From NCBI GenBank assembly GCA_049652745.1, contig JBASEY010000028.1, forward strand, positions 1 through 64,000: a stretch of DNA of 64,000 nucleotides, in the 5' to 3' direction. A model generated the notes under the pieces. That model was not told where the DNA came from and made no database searches. It saw only the letters and a list, made by a program, of their open reading frames with translations. Source of the DNA: JBASEY01 sp049652745 (lineage in GTDB: Bacteria > CSSED10-310). Below are positions 8,311 to 17,789 of the stretch, piece by piece (position 1 is the first letter of the stretch; the number at the start of each line of letters is the position of its first letter). Both the position numbers and the translations under genes were made by a program.

Positions 8311-9090
8311 TCATCGTTCCGGTTTGTTTAGAAGTGATGTCAGTGCGTATCGAGTGGCAGTGGTCAGCCTGGAGGCGGCTTTGGCGATGTCAAACCGGAG
8401 CTTCATCAGTGGAATCCACAATCTTGGTCGAGAAAGAAAATATCTCCGGGAGGCCCATTTGCCGCGGGGAATGGCGTTAAAATCCATCCCGATAGTTTCA
8501 TCTGCATAATCCGATATCACGCGTATCATGGCAATTGGGATATGGTATGTGTCTGCAAGTGAAGCCAGATGGTGGCTTTCCATATCGACACAATCAGCTT
8601 GGCTGATCGAGTGAAGATGGTTTTTTGCCTTGGCTGTATCGATAACAGAGTCCACCGTGACGGATTTCCCCGAATTGAAAGATATACGCGCTTCTTTCAA
8701 AGCAAGTTTAACTTTTTGTGTCAAATCCGAGTTGAACGCAAGTGTTGATCCATTGTATTGAGTCGATTCAATTATTGCGATGTCGCCGATTGATAGGTCG
8801 GTTGAGAGTGATCCTGAAAAACCGATGACTAAAATTTGGTTGGGTCGCACTTGTTTCAGCGATGATGCAAAATCTTTTACGGCGCGTTTTTTGCCGACAC
8901 CGCAAACCCTGAAGCCGATAACAGCTCCCTTCATGGTCGTTTCCCAGTAATTTTTTGTTTGGCGCCCGGTCTCGATTTCCTTCGCTTGGGAGTTGAAAAA
9001 CCGTACCGAGCCTTTAATTTCCTGGGTCAAAGCCGAAATTACCAATATGTCAACCGAATGCAGCGGGTTCATGATAGTGATTATGCACAT
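8311..9090 (-). CDS. Nucleosidase/phosphorylase superfamily protein
   Basis: 259 residues. The central part fits the PNP/UDP phosphorylase fold: VIGFSGSL corresponds to the glycine-rich ligand loop, and CVDMESHHLA carries the ribose-binding Met-Glu pair typical of MTA/SAH nucleosidases, followed by VISDYAD. It is closest in style to hopanoid-linked and MTA/SAH-type nucleosidases, which cleave purine nucleosides. No squalene-hopene cyclase is nearby, so a hopanoid role is not supported here. The start is uncertain: neither ATG 9090 nor ATG 9072 has a ribosome site. It is convergent with the transglycosylase gene. Confidence 0.75.
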   Translation of the reverse strand: MCIITIMNPLHSVDILVISALTQEIKGSVRFFNSQAKEIETGRQTKNYWETTMKGAVIGFRVCGVGKKRAVKDFASSLKQVRPNQILVIGFSGSLSTDLSIGDIAIIESTQYNGSTLAFNSDLTQKVKLALKEARISFNSGKSVTVDSVIDTAKAKNHLHSISQADCVDMESHHLASLADTYHIPIAMIRVISDYADETIGMDFNAIPRGKWASRRYFLSRPRLWIPLMKLRFDIAKAASRLTTATRYALTSLLNKPER

Positions 9091-9132
9091 TTGTATTGTT
9101 TAAACAATTTTGATGTGAGCGGTAGTTATCTC

Positions 9133-9161
9133 TTGACGAAGCGGAATTCCCTTATTAAACT
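9133..9161 (+). promoter_or_regulatory. Possible sigma-70-type promoter
   Basis: TTGACG (9133-9138), a 17-base spacer and TAAACT (9156-9161) lie about 60 bases before the ATG of the next gene, which also has a good AAGGAG site. Confidence 0.4.
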
Positions 9162-9219
9162 TGGCGGGCTTTGAATGGCAACCTTGTAATGTCGACGTTT
9201 TTTTCAAAGGAGCAGCCGG

Positions 9220-9543
9220 ATGGCAAAAAATCAATTTAAAGAAAAAACCAAAGTTACCGCATTAACTCCCCGGTTCACTGTGCTTCCGTTACAGGACAAG
9301 GGCGATGAATATCTTTGTGTCGACGCCAATTTTCAATTTCTGATGGTGAGTAAAAAACAGTTGGAAGAATTTGAAAACCTGGCTTTGCCTGAAGTGGTCG
9401 ACCCTGTCCTTCATCAGCAAGCGATCGAAGCAGCTAAAGCCCACCTTCCTTCCGATGCAAAACAGGTCGAACGCCTTAAAACACATCTAAAAACCAAAGG
9501 TGTGGACGGTTTTGGCGCTGAGCTGAAAAAGGCGCTCGCCTGA
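9220..9543 (+). CDS. Small protein of unknown function
   Basis: 107 residues, soluble, with basic N- and C-termini and predicted helices in the second half. The ATG follows CAAAGGAGC at good spacing. I recognise no family. A possible promoter lies at 9133-9161 and the gene stands alone between a nucleosidase and a radical-SAM gene on the other strand. Its well-formed ribosome site and clean boundaries argue that it is real. Confidence 0.65.
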   Translation: MAKNQFKEKTKVTALTPRFTVLPLQDKGDEYLCVDANFQFLMVSKKQLEEFENLALPEVVDPVLHQQAIEAAKAHLPSDAKQVERLKTHLKTKGVDGFGAELKKALA

Positions 9544-9603
9544 TTTTTTATCATATCGAGAATTTTTGATTTCTGATAATGAATAGAGAAATCCGGTGAC
9601 GGT

Positions 9604-10611
9604 TTACTTACGAATCAGTTTCCTGGCCAGTTTATAGCCGGCAAGTGTTTCGCCTAAAAAAGATTTGAGATTTTCAGTGGGAATTCCCCAAACTGAGGGT
9701 CTGAACACCCGATCGCAGTTTTCACACAACCATCCGTCGAGGTCCTGAAGCGCAACTCGGCGGCGCATGTCACGGTATGGTTCGCCATTCCAGACTTCTT
9801 CCACAGTCTGCTCGGTCAAGTCGCCCAAAACCCGAGTGCCGTACCAGTCCTGTGGACAGGGACAGACAAGCCCGTTCCATAAAACCGTCATAGAATAATA
9901 TAAAAAAGTGCAGGGTATGAATTGTTTGTTCAGCGGCGCCTGGTCAGGCGCATTACCGGCCCAGTTATGTGGTTTCTTGATATAAAATTTGTCCAACCCA
10001 TATCCCCTAATTCGATCGCCGAACCGTTGCAGGTTTTCACGGTATTCGCCGGTTATATCGGAAGGCTCGATAATCTGTACGACAGTATAAGGTTTAGTCA
10101 ACCCGAGACGCCGTTTTTCCGACAGAAAAAATCGAATGTTTTCAAGAGTTTTTTCATAAATACCGCCGACCCTGACCGACTCATAAGTCTCCTTGTCATA
10201 GCCATCGAAACTGAAAGATACCAGGTCGGGACCCGCCTCGAGCAGCGATGTGGATCGCCGGGCGTCGAGCAATGTGGCATTGGTGTGTATACGAGTGGCT
10301 AAACGGTGGTCAGAGGCAATACGAATCATTTTTTCCAAGTCGGGATGAAACAACGGTTCACCTCGATGTGATAAATTCAGATCGTTCACTTTCCCGGAAA
10401 TTTGGCTGATTATCGATTCATACAGGTCAATGTCCATGTTGCCTCGAACCGAGCTGAAGTCGGTTGAGTTGGGGCACATGACGCACCGGAGGTTGCAGGC
10501 ATTGGTCGTTTCCAACCAGATTCGAACAGGAAAATACGGCAGAATGGTTGAATGTCTTTTGTAGTGAATAAAAGCTTGTAGAAGGCGTACGTTTTTTGCG
10601 AAAAAATTCAT
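9604..10611 (-). CDS. Radical SAM/SPASM-domain protein
   Basis: 335 residues from the preferred ATG 10611, which has GGGAGA close upstream; an upstream TTG would add 20 residues without a ribosome site. The radical-SAM cluster motif C-x3-C-x2-C is seen as CNLRCVMC (about residues 39-46). GEPLFHPD fits the SAM-binding GGE-like motif. The C-terminal part has further cysteines (PCTF, CPCPQDWYG, CENCD) typical of a SPASM domain binding extra Fe-S clusters. Such proteins modify peptides, sugars or cofactors; no precursor peptide or sugar gene is adjacent, so the substrate is open. Confidence 0.87.
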   Translation of the reverse strand: MNFFAKNVRLLQAFIHYKRHSTILPYFPVRIWLETTNACNLRCVMCPNSTDFSSVRGNMDIDLYESIISQISGKVNDLNLSHRGEPLFHPDLEKMIRIASDHRLATRIHTNATLLDARRSTSLLEAGPDLVSFSFDGYDKETYESVRVGGIYEKTLENIRFFLSEKRRLGLTKPYTVVQIIEPSDITGEYRENLQRFGDRIRGYGLDKFYIKKPHNWAGNAPDQAPLNKQFIPCTFLYYSMTVLWNGLVCPCPQDWYGTRVLGDLTEQTVEEVWNGEPYRDMRRRVALQDLDGWLCENCDRVFRPSVWGIPTENLKSFLGETLAGYKLARKLIRK

Positions 10612-10805
10612 GGTTTCTCCCGAACAATCGAAAGCTGCAGTTACCATAAAACGTCTTATTTTGTTTATCAAGCGGTTGAGAACGATTTGAACGTGAATAT
10701 GATGAGGCCATCAACGGGCCTTAAAAAAAATAATTAACAAAAAGCTTGATTATTTTAATGGTATTAATTAAATTAATCAATAGGCAGTATGAAAGGAGTG
10801 AGATT

Positions 10806-11186
10806 ATGGCATATTCTATCAGCGGCGGATGTCCGGCATGTAATCACCAACTTATGATCGCGAAATATCGATGTCCGAATTGTCGAACAGAAATTTCAGG
10901 GCAGTTTGAAGCCTGCCGATTCTGTCATCTCGATCCACACATTCAAAATTTCATTCTGGTTTTTATCGCTCAACGTGGAAATATCAAATTGGTTGAAAAA
11001 GAACTGGGTATTTCGTACCCGACGGTCAAAAAAAATCTGCAGATGGCAATCGATGCATTGGGGTTGAGTTCTGAGTCGGGAAAGAGCTCTGTTTCGTATG
11101 AAGAAAAGATGGAGATTCTGGATCGGCTCGAAAAGGGGGAGATCGATTATCATACGGCAATGGCAATTCTTGAGAATAATGAATAG
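10806..11186 (+). CDS. DUF2089 family protein
   Basis: 126 residues from ATG 10806, which has AAAGGAG upstream. The first 45 residues hold three C-x2-C pairs (CPAC, CPNC, CRFC), a zinc-ribbon pattern. A helix-turn-helix-like stretch follows (ISYPTVKKNLQMAIDALGL), then a short SHOCT-like helical end (EILDRLEKGEID). DUF2089 proteins are thought to bind DNA and regulate a neighbouring envelope gene; that is family knowledge and inference, not proven. The next gene begins 9 bases after its stop, so the two form an operon. Confidence 0.85.
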   Translation: MAYSISGGCPACNHQLMIAKYRCPNCRTEISGQFEACRFCHLDPHIQNFILVFIAQRGNIKLVEKELGISYPTVKKNLQMAIDALGLSSESGKSSVSYEEKMEILDRLEKGEIDYHTAMAILENNE

Positions 11187-11195
11187 GAGGTCAAT

Positions 11196-12290
11196 ATGTC
11201 TGTGCATCGATCAGAGCACCGTATTGGGTTGGAGGGCATCGAAGAAGTCAGTATTTTCAATCCCGTAGGCCGGATAGATGTTACGGGTTGGGGAGAATCT
11301 GAACTGTTTCTGGATTATACGGTCACATTGCCTGGTGATCCTGAATCTTCAGAGATACTGGTTCCTCAGGTGGAGACATCCGGTAAATCTCTTGTCATTC
11401 AACCCGCCAAAGGCATCCTTGTCAAAAATCAGAAAAACGCAACCACTGATCTTGAAGACAGGGAGTTCAATTTTGATTTTGAGGATAAGGATATCGGCTT
11501 ATCTGGTTTTTTGAAGAAAATTTTTTCGATTTCGGGAAGTTCGGTCTGGAGACTTCGGTCAGGGACGAAAGTCTCGATGAACATCAGAGTTCCACGCGGG
11601 GTTTCGATCAAAGTCAAGAATTACAATGGAGCGATCATGATTTCAAGTATGGAATCTCCTGTTTATGTAAGAGGTTTGAATGGACCGATCTCGCTGGATT
11701 CCATCGATGGCCCGATCGATGCTCAGACGTTGAACGGACCGGCCATGTTGGTTAAAAGTAAATCACCTGGCGTGAGTTTACGCACGGTAAACGGCCCGAT
11801 AAAGTGTTATCTGGAGGGTTTGTCGGGGCCGGTCGAAGTTAAGACGGTCAATGGGCCTGTTAGAGTTATGCTGCCGCAGAATGCAAAGGCGGGTTTGTCT
11901 GTTAAAACTCTTTTCGGTCCGATCAAGATTGGCGGAGAGTTTTCATCTCAGAATCGAACGTCGCGTTTCGTCAAAGCGGTGTTAAATTCTGCCGAATACC
12001 CTGTAACGGTGAAAACCACTACCGGGCCGATAACTGTCGGAGTTACAGACGGGTCAGCCGAAAGTGATCCGGCTGACAACGCTGTTGCGAAAGAAAAAGA
12101 GTTCGTATCCCGCATCTTCGGATCGAAACCACATTCCGGCGAATCGGCGATGCCTGTGACGCAGGGAAATGAAGATTCTTTGGGTGAGAGCGAGGATCAA
12201 CCCGGATCGCTTCATGCGCAGATCGATCGTATGCTCGCTGCCGGTAAAATATCCGCAGATGAAGCCGATCGGCTTCGTAGGGCTATTTAA
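11196..12290 (+). CDS. DUF4097-type beta-helical protein
   Basis: 364 residues, preceded by AGGAGG. The central part repeats short units such as YNGAIMISS, LNGPISLDS, LNGPAMLVKS, VNGPIKCYL and VNGPVRVML, each around N-G-P, which predict a parallel beta-helix or beta-solenoid of the DUF4097 type. The last 25 residues (IDRMLAAGKISADEADRLRRAI) form a SHOCT-like helical end resembling that of the preceding DUF2089 protein. No signal peptide is visible, so it is probably cytoplasmic. The paired genes suggest a regulatory or stress-linked function, unproven. Confidence 0.82.
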   Translation: MSVHRSEHRIGLEGIEEVSIFNPVGRIDVTGWGESELFLDYTVTLPGDPESSEILVPQVETSGKSLVIQPAKGILVKNQKNATTDLEDREFNFDFEDKDIGLSGFLKKIFSISGSSVWRLRSGTKVSMNIRVPRGVSIKVKNYNGAIMISSMESPVYVRGLNGPISLDSIDGPIDAQTLNGPAMLVKSKSPGVSLRTVNGPIKCYLEGLSGPVEVKTVNGPVRVMLPQNAKAGLSVKTLFGPIKIGGEFSSQNRTSRFVKAVLNSAEYPVTVKTTTGPITVGVTDGSAESDPADNAVAKEKEFVSRIFGSKPHSGESAMPVTQGNEDSLGESEDQPGSLHAQIDRMLAAGKISADEADRLRRAI

Positions 12291-13467
12291 CGCGGTCGAT
12301 CGCTCGTTTGAATCCAGGCAATGACCGCTCCAGCAGGTCTTTTGTAACGCAATAGGACAATCTGAAATAGCCGGCGCGACCAAATCCTCGACCTGGAACA
12401 ACCAAAATATTTTCTTTTTTCAATTCATCGGTAAAGATCGTTTCATCGTCGATCGGGCTTTTCGGAAACAGGTAGAAAGCTCCTTGGGGGGGAACGATTT
12501 CATATCCCATGGCACTGAGTTCTTTGACGAGCAGATCGCGGTTTTCGCGGTATCCTTCGATGCCTACCCGGTCATCGGGGTCCAGGAACAGAGCGCGTTG
12601 CATCAGGGCGGGCGCGTTGACGAAGCCGAGGATGCGGTTGCAGAATGTCAGTGCGTTGACGATGGTATCGGCATTTTCGTTTTCCGGGTTTACAGCGACA
12701 TAGCCCAGACGCTCACCGGGAATCACGAGTTCTTTGGAATACGAGGTGCAGATCAAGGTATTTTTTGAAAAGTGGAACAAGCTGGGTGGTTCGATATCGT
12801 ATGCTATTCGTTTATAAGGTTCGTCTGAAAGAATATAAATCGGGTGGCCGTATTCCTGTGATTTGCGGTCTATCAATCGTCCAAGCATTGACAGGGTGTG
12901 TTCCGAATAGACGCGGCCGGAGGGGTTGTTCGGGGTGTTGATGATCAGAGCCCGCACATCGGGGCTCATAGACGCTTCTACGAGCGATATGTCGATATTG
13001 AAGGTGGAGTCGGTCTCTACAATAACCGGCACAGCTCCGACGTTGTCGATATAGTAAACATATTCGACGAAATATGGCGCAAAAATCAGCACTCTGTCAC
13101 CGGCGTTGACCAGGGCTTTCAGTGCGACGTTCATCGCCCCGGCGGCTCCCACCGTCATCACCAGATGTTTGCCCTGTAATTTCACCTGATGGTCCCGACT
13201 CAGCACTTCGGCGAGTTTTTCACGCACATGCGGAAAACCGGCATTCGGCATGTATCCATGAAGACCCGGCCCGGGATCGTCAAGAGCCGTTCTGATGGCC
13301 TTCTTAAAAGCCTCCGGCGGTTCGCCCATGGGGTTGCCGAGAGAAAAATCAAAAACGTTTTCCCGGCCGAATTTGGCTTTCAACACGGTACCTTCTTCAA
13401 ACATACGGCGTATCCATGAGCCTTTTTCCATGAAAGCCTTGATTTTTTTTGAAACAACTTCTGCCAT
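12283..13467 (-). CDS. Class I/II PLP-dependent aminotransferase
   Basis: 394 residues. The PLP-binding lysine is in SYSKELVIPGERLGY (about residue 245). The fold-type I pattern also includes NTPNNPSGR, which contacts the substrate or cofactor, and LSDEPYKRI with the Asp that holds the pyridine nitrogen. The ATG at 13467 is preferred because AAGGAGG lies 6 bases upstream. The N-terminal VFDFSLGNP is common in the pyridoxal-dependent aminotransferases annotated as AspC-like. Substrate specificity is not readable. Its 3' end overlaps the convergent DUF4097 gene by 8 bases. Confidence 0.88.
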   Translation of the reverse strand: MAEVVSKKIKAFMEKGSWIRRMFEEGTVLKAKFGRENVFDFSLGNPMGEPPEAFKKAIRTALDDPGPGLHGYMPNAGFPHVREKLAEVLSRDHQVKLQGKHLVMTVGAAGAMNVALKALVNAGDRVLIFAPYFVEYVYYIDNVGAVPVIVETDSTFNIDISLVEASMSPDVRALIINTPNNPSGRVYSEHTLSMLGRLIDRKSQEYGHPIYILSDEPYKRIAYDIEPPSLFHFSKNTLICTSYSKELVIPGERLGYVAVNPENENADTIVNALTFCNRILGFVNAPALMQRALFLDPDDRVGIEGYRENRDLLVKELSAMGYEIVPPQGAFYLFPKSPIDDETIFTDELKKENILVVPGRGFGRAGYFRLSYCVTKDLLERSLPGFKRAIDRVK

Positions 13468-13958
13468 GGGCATCCTCCTTGAAAAATAATTATTCCGTAA
13501 AATAAATGGTCGCCGTCCAGCGACTTCACTCCGACTCATACTAACTTAAAATGGCGCGAATAACCACCTTTAACATGAACGCAAAAAGGAGTTGCTTTTT
13601 TTGATGTGGTTTCAGAGTTATCGCAAAATGTGAAAAAAACAAGCACCATGCCGCTGAAGCCGGCTATAGCTTAAACAGTTCATGGGTGAGACGTCTGGTT
13701 TCCGAAAGATTATCGGAGTCTCATTTCAGAGCGTTGGCATATCGGCTGCTGTTTTCGAAAGGCTTAATAATCCGGAAGACGCTAAAAATTTCTGCATCTC
13801 CATGACTCCTGAGTCATTGAATACGCTCAGGTCCGATCCACGGGTAACTATCAATTTCTACAAGGAAATCAGTCTTAAATCAACACGGCAGATATCTCAA
13901 AGTTATTGACACTTTCCATGTGTTTTATATATGATGGGGCAAGGCGGGAGGAAATCTT
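13468..13958. other. Intergenic stretch with promoter
   Basis: About 490 bases between divergently placed genes. A 75-codon plus-strand frame at 13682-13909 lacks a ribosome site and a recognisable family, so it is not called. The only supported signal is the promoter at 13906-13934. Confidence 0.5.
13906..13934 (+). promoter_or_regulatory. Sigma-70-type promoter of the glycosyltransferase operon
   Basis: A perfect TTGACA (13906-13911), a 17-base spacer, then ATATGA (with TATATG one base earlier) lie 25 bases before the GTG start at 13959. GGGAGG supplies the ribosome site. Confidence 0.65.
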
Positions 13959-14942
13959 GTGACACCAAAAGAGCAAAGCCCATGTCAATCCGTTGTGTCG
14001 ATAATAGCGCCGGTTTATAATGAAATCAATTGTTTAGAGCTGTTTCATGAACGGTTAATGAAAGTTACTGAAAATTGGCAGTATGAATATGAGATCATCT
14101 ATGTGGATGACGGTTCAACAGATGGATCATCAGAGTTTTTGTGCTCTTTGCCGAACAAAAATCCACGTGTACGCGTTGCTCGTTTCGCACGAAATTTTGG
14201 TCAGCAAAGCGCGGTGGCGGCAGGATTTGACCTGGCTCAAGGTGATATCGTGTTGAACATCGATGTCGATCTGCAAGTCATGCCTGAGGATATTCCTCGT
14301 CTGATAGAAAAAATGCAGGAAGGGTATGATATCGTCGCTGGATATCGACCTGAGCGGAAGGAAACGTTGTTATTGAGGAAATTGCCGAGTAATTTTGCCA
14401 ATTTGTTTTTCAAGAAATTTTTAAATCTGCCCTATCGAGATGTAGGGTGTGGAATTCAAGCATTTCGAAAGACGATGATTGAAGGAATTGACCCTTTCAG
14501 TCCGATGTATCCTCATCGCACAATTTACGCAGCTTGGAGGGGTGGCCGGTTTGCGGAAATTCCCATCGAGTTTCATCCACGAACTCTAGGGACTTCAAAA
14601 TACGACTTTTTCAAATTATTGCATGTTTTTTTGGATTTAGTGCTGACGTTTATGCTTCGACAGCATGAACTCCTGTATTTCTTTTTCAGTGGCGCTGTAA
14701 CTGGTGGATTGGGGATAATCGGGTTGATTGCGGCGATAATTATGAGCCTGACATCGACAACGGGAGCGGTGCCGGTTCTGGCTATCAGTCTGTTTATGCT
14801 GTTCAGCGGTCAAATACTGATTTTATTTGGTTTCATGAACGAAAGAATTAATAGAATCAATCATCAAATAAATAAATCCCCACAGTATGTGATCGCCTCA
14901 ATTTGTGGTGAACCTATTTCGTTGAAGGGTAGTCAGCGGTAG
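13959..14942 (+). CDS. Family 2 glycosyltransferase, membrane-anchored (GtrB/DPM1-like)
   Basis: 327 residues, GTG start with GGGAGG upstream. The GT2 domain shows IIAPVYNE, VDDGSTDGS (nucleotide-sugar binding, about residues 49-57) and a DxD-like NIDVDLQ near residue 96. Two C-terminal transmembrane segments (about 235-262 and 270-295) match the undecaprenyl-phosphate glycosyltransferases of the GtrB/ArnC type, which load a sugar onto a polyprenyl phosphate at the inner membrane. It opens a four-gene operon with a B12 radical-SAM protein, a lipoprotein and a second glycosyltransferase, suggesting a cell-surface lipid or glycan modification. Confidence 0.87.
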   Translation: MTPKEQSPCQSVVSIIAPVYNEINCLELFHERLMKVTENWQYEYEIIYVDDGSTDGSSEFLCSLPNKNPRVRVARFARNFGQQSAVAAGFDLAQGDIVLNIDVDLQVMPEDIPRLIEKMQEGYDIVAGYRPERKETLLLRKLPSNFANLFFKKFLNLPYRDVGCGIQAFRKTMIEGIDPFSPMYPHRTIYAAWRGGRFAEIPIEFHPRTLGTSKYDFFKLLHVFLDLVLTFMLRQHELLYFFFSGAVTGGLGIIGLIAAIIMSLTSTTGAVPVLAISLFMLFSGQILILFGFMNERINRINHQINKSPQYVIASICGEPISLKGSQR

Positions 14943-14959
14943 TCAGGAGAACTGGTATC

Positions 14960-16384
14960 ATGAGTAGAAGGAAAATAAAGCGAGTATTGCTTATCAATCC
15001 CCCTGCATATCTATTCAAAACTTTTGATCGAAAGCGGGCAGTTTTTCCGTTTGGACTGGGTTATATTTCGTCAATGCTGAAAATGGAGGGTTTTACTGTT
15101 CATGGTATCGATACGACTGTGGATGGATTTGACACGGAAATTGAATTGGCGCCTGGCAAATTTCGTTATGGAATGACGGATGATGAAATCAAAAAGGCCA
15201 TAGCTGATTTCAGCCCGGATGCCGTGGGTGTTTCCAGCATGTTTTCCACCAATATTCCATTGGCTATTCACACATGCAACCTGGCCAAAGAAGTTGACCC
15301 GGGTATAGTCACTCTTTTAGGGGGATCGCATGTGACTGCTTTGCCGGAGGATACTCTTCGCCGTGGTAAGGTTGATTTTGTGATTGTCGGCGAAGGTGAT
15401 TATACCACGGGTATATTGCTCCGGGCCATCTCCCGTAATGCCGATTTGAGCCGCATTCCAGGGATCGCTTATCTGGAACCATCCGGCAATGCTGTGGTGA
15501 ACCCTTTTATAGAACCGATACGAAACGTGGATATACTGCCATGGCCTGACAGGGAGATATTCGATGTTATTCGGTATTCAGAATTAGGGTGTCCTCATGG
15601 AGATATTTTAAAGCGAGAACCATATACGACATTTTTGACCAGCCGCGGTTGTCCTTATCGCTGTACTTTTTGCGCGGCGCACAATGTCCATGGCTATACA
15701 TTTCGGCCGCGTTCACCAAAAAATGTTCTGGACGAGTTGGAATTTCTTGTCAAAGAGAAAGGCATACGTGAGATTCATTTTGAAGATGACAATATAACAT
15801 ATGATCCAGATCGAGCTATGAAAATTTTTCAAGGTATGATCGATCGAAAATTGGATCTTGTATGGGCGCTCAATAATGGGCTGGGATTTAATAAGCTCTC
15901 GCGTAAACTGCTGGAAAAAATGAAAGAATCCGGCTGTTATACCATTTGGGCTCCCGTCGAGAGCGGTGATTTGACCACGTTGAAACGAATGAAAAAACCC
16001 ACGGCTATGAGCAAATATCGAGAATTCGTTCCAATCATCAAAGAGCTGGGAATAAAAATAAAAGGGTTTTTTATGTTTGGTCTGCCGGGGGAAACGCGTG
16101 AACAGATGGAACGAACATTTCAATTCGCTGAAGAATTGAATTTGGATTATTCGACATTCATGATCTTTACACCCCTTCCTGGAGCCGAGTTGTGGGATGA
16201 AGCGGTAAAAATCGATCCCCTACTTGGAACCCCTGATTATGACTGGTCACGCCTGAAAGTTGGTGTCAGCAATCTGACGATCGATGGCATGACACCAGAG
16301 GATCTGCTGAAACTCCGCCGAAAAGTCTGGCTGAAAGTGAATTGGGGGCTCGATGAAAACCAGGAACCACCGGAAGGTCAGTAA
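14960..16384 (+). CDS. B12-binding domain radical SAM protein
   Basis: 474 residues. The N-terminal ~150 residues fit a cobalamin-binding Rossmann domain (VLLINPP, then LLGGSHVTALPE and FVIVGEGD). The radical-SAM motif GCPYRCTFC (about residues 230-238) follows. This class includes methyltransferases and lipid- or sugar-modifying enzymes. Genes on both sides are glycosyltransferases, so a role in building a surface lipid or sugar is inferred. The 3' end overlaps the next gene by 32 bases, implying coupling. A second protein of the same architecture lies at 43224-44666. Confidence 0.88.
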   Translation: MSRRKIKRVLLINPPAYLFKTFDRKRAVFPFGLGYISSMLKMEGFTVHGIDTTVDGFDTEIELAPGKFRYGMTDDEIKKAIADFSPDAVGVSSMFSTNIPLAIHTCNLAKEVDPGIVTLLGGSHVTALPEDTLRRGKVDFVIVGEGDYTTGILLRAISRNADLSRIPGIAYLEPSGNAVVNPFIEPIRNVDILPWPDREIFDVIRYSELGCPHGDILKREPYTTFLTSRGCPYRCTFCAAHNVHGYTFRPRSPKNVLDELEFLVKEKGIREIHFEDDNITYDPDRAMKIFQGMIDRKLDLVWALNNGLGFNKLSRKLLEKMKESGCYTIWAPVESGDLTTLKRMKKPTAMSKYREFVPIIKELGIKIKGFFMFGLPGETREQMERTFQFAEELNLDYSTFMIFTPLPGAELWDEAVKIDPLLGTPDYDWSRLKVGVSNLTIDGMTPEDLLKLRRKVWLKVNWGLDENQEPPEGQ

Positions 16385-16988
16385 AAGTCTCCTGGTCCTG
16401 GTCAGTAGTATAATCTTGGTTTCTTGTCCGGGCTGCTCATTTGATGAACATGAGCCTAAAACCCTGGAAGCACGCAGTCTCCAGCCATTCTTGACCTATA
16501 TGCCGGAGTCTGGTTTTCCGAAAAAGATGAGTCTGGAGACCATCACCCGCCGGATCGATAATAGTGATACCCAGGTTACGTTCATCACCGGCGATCAACT
16601 TGGTGTGTCGTCATCACTCGGTGTTGTTCAGCCTATGAGAGTTAAATACAATCATCGTTTCACGGGTGTATCGTTCTTCATACGATCACTGTCGGCGCCA
16701 TGTACGCTGACTTCGGCCATTATACCTGACAACAGTTCCGATGCTTTTATACACACTCAGCCAATAAGCCTGACAGCGGATATTTGGAGAAAAATCGAGT
16801 TGTCGTTCAAAAATTTCAGTCATATATCGACATTTTTGAACCGTGACACGGATTGTTTCAATTCAGTTTACTGGGACAAAATCAATCTGTTTCTGGTATT
16901 TTCGGAGTGTGACCAAGAAAAACAAGGGATAGAGTGGGGGCCGGTACATGTGATCCGCCAAAACAGGCTTTACCGTTTTTATGAATGA
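16353..16988 (+). CDS. Lipoprotein of unknown function
   Basis: 211 residues with a basic start and a hydrophobic signal ending in VSCPGC, a lipobox with the likely lipidated Cys at residue 28 (or 25). The remainder is beta-rich polar sequence with no known family. It overlaps the upstream radical-SAM gene by 32 bases in another frame and is followed 17 bases later by a glycosyltransferase, so it is part of the same operon. It would sit in the periplasm anchored to a membrane. Function unknown. Confidence 0.75.
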   Translation: MKTRNHRKVSKSLLVLVSSIILVSCPGCSFDEHEPKTLEARSLQPFLTYMPESGFPKKMSLETITRRIDNSDTQVTFITGDQLGVSSSLGVVQPMRVKYNHRFTGVSFFIRSLSAPCTLTSAIIPDNSSDAFIHTQPISLTADIWRKIELSFKNFSHISTFLNRDTDCFNSVYWDKINLFLVFSECDQEKQGIEWGPVHVIRQNRLYRFYE

Positions 16989-17005
16989 TTTGAAAGGGGT
17001 TATCT

Positions 17006-17719
17006 TTGAAAGTCTCTGTGATTATACCGACAAAAAATGAAGAATCGACATTGGAACCTGTTCTTAAAGGCTGCCTGGAACATGCCGATGAAGTTTTGGT
17101 GATCGACGGGCATTCCACCGATAAAACCACAGAAATTGCCAAGAGTTATGGGGTCCCGGTACATTTTGATTCCGGAAAAGGTAAAGGTGAAGCCATGCGT
17201 CTGGGTATCAAACTGTTCAAAGGCGATATCCTGTTATATATCGATGCGGACGGCTCGCATGATCCGAACGATATTCCCGCCATGGTGGAGCCGATAAAAA
17301 ATGGAACGGCCGACATGGTTATCGGTTCTCGGTTCAAAGGTGGAAGTGATGAGCTGGTAGGCACAATCAACCAGCTTTTCCGCATTACTGGATCGAATAT
17401 CATCACAACCTACATCAATTATCGATGGAACGTGCGCTTGACCGATACGCAAAATGGATTTCGCGCTCTGTCACGAGCGGCTGCCGAAGAGCTCGATCTA
17501 AAAATCGATGGGTTTCCAATAGAAACAGAAATGGACATTCAACTGCTTCAAAAGCGTTTTCGCATCTGTGAAATACCAGCCCATGAATACAAGCGTAAAG
17601 GCGGTGAATCAAAAATCCGGTTGTTGAAAATTTGGCATCAATATCCAATTTTACTGATCAAAACGTTTTTTCAGCCACGATATGTCAATCGGAAAATGAC
17701 GATTTTCACCAAAGAGTAA
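17006..17719 (+). CDS. Family 2 glycosyltransferase (dolichol-phosphate mannosyltransferase-like)
   Basis: 237 residues starting at a TTG preceded by AAAGGGG. It shows the GT2 pattern SVIIPTKNEE, VIDGHSTDKT, and the metal-binding DxD in YIDADGSHDP (about residues 80-89), with VIGSRFKGGS and TDTQNGFRAL as in polyprenyl-phosphate glycosyltransferases. Unlike the first glycosyltransferase of the operon it has no C-terminal membrane segments. It probably transfers a sugar to polyprenyl phosphate or a related lipid. Last gene of the operon. Confidence 0.87.
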   Translation: MKVSVIIPTKNEESTLEPVLKGCLEHADEVLVIDGHSTDKTTEIAKSYGVPVHFDSGKGKGEAMRLGIKLFKGDILLYIDADGSHDPNDIPAMVEPIKNGTADMVIGSRFKGGSDELVGTINQLFRITGSNIITTYINYRWNVRLTDTQNGFRALSRAAAEELDLKIDGFPIETEMDIQLLQKRFRICEIPAHEYKRKGGESKIRLLKIWHQYPILLIKTFFQPRYVNRKMTIFTKE

Positions 17720-17789
17720 CTTTTCCGGCTGCCTCTAAAAAATTTTATCGTCAACAATTTTAAAACGGATGCCTTTCTGCCCTGGCGGA

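Noticed and set aside
8311..9090. Hopanoid-specific nucleosidase assignment
   Set aside because: The general nucleosidase motifs fit, but no hopanoid biosynthesis gene is nearby to support the narrower call.
13682..13909. A 75-codon plus-strand gene
   Set aside because: No ribosome site, no family resemblance, and it ends on top of the glycosyltransferase operon promoter.
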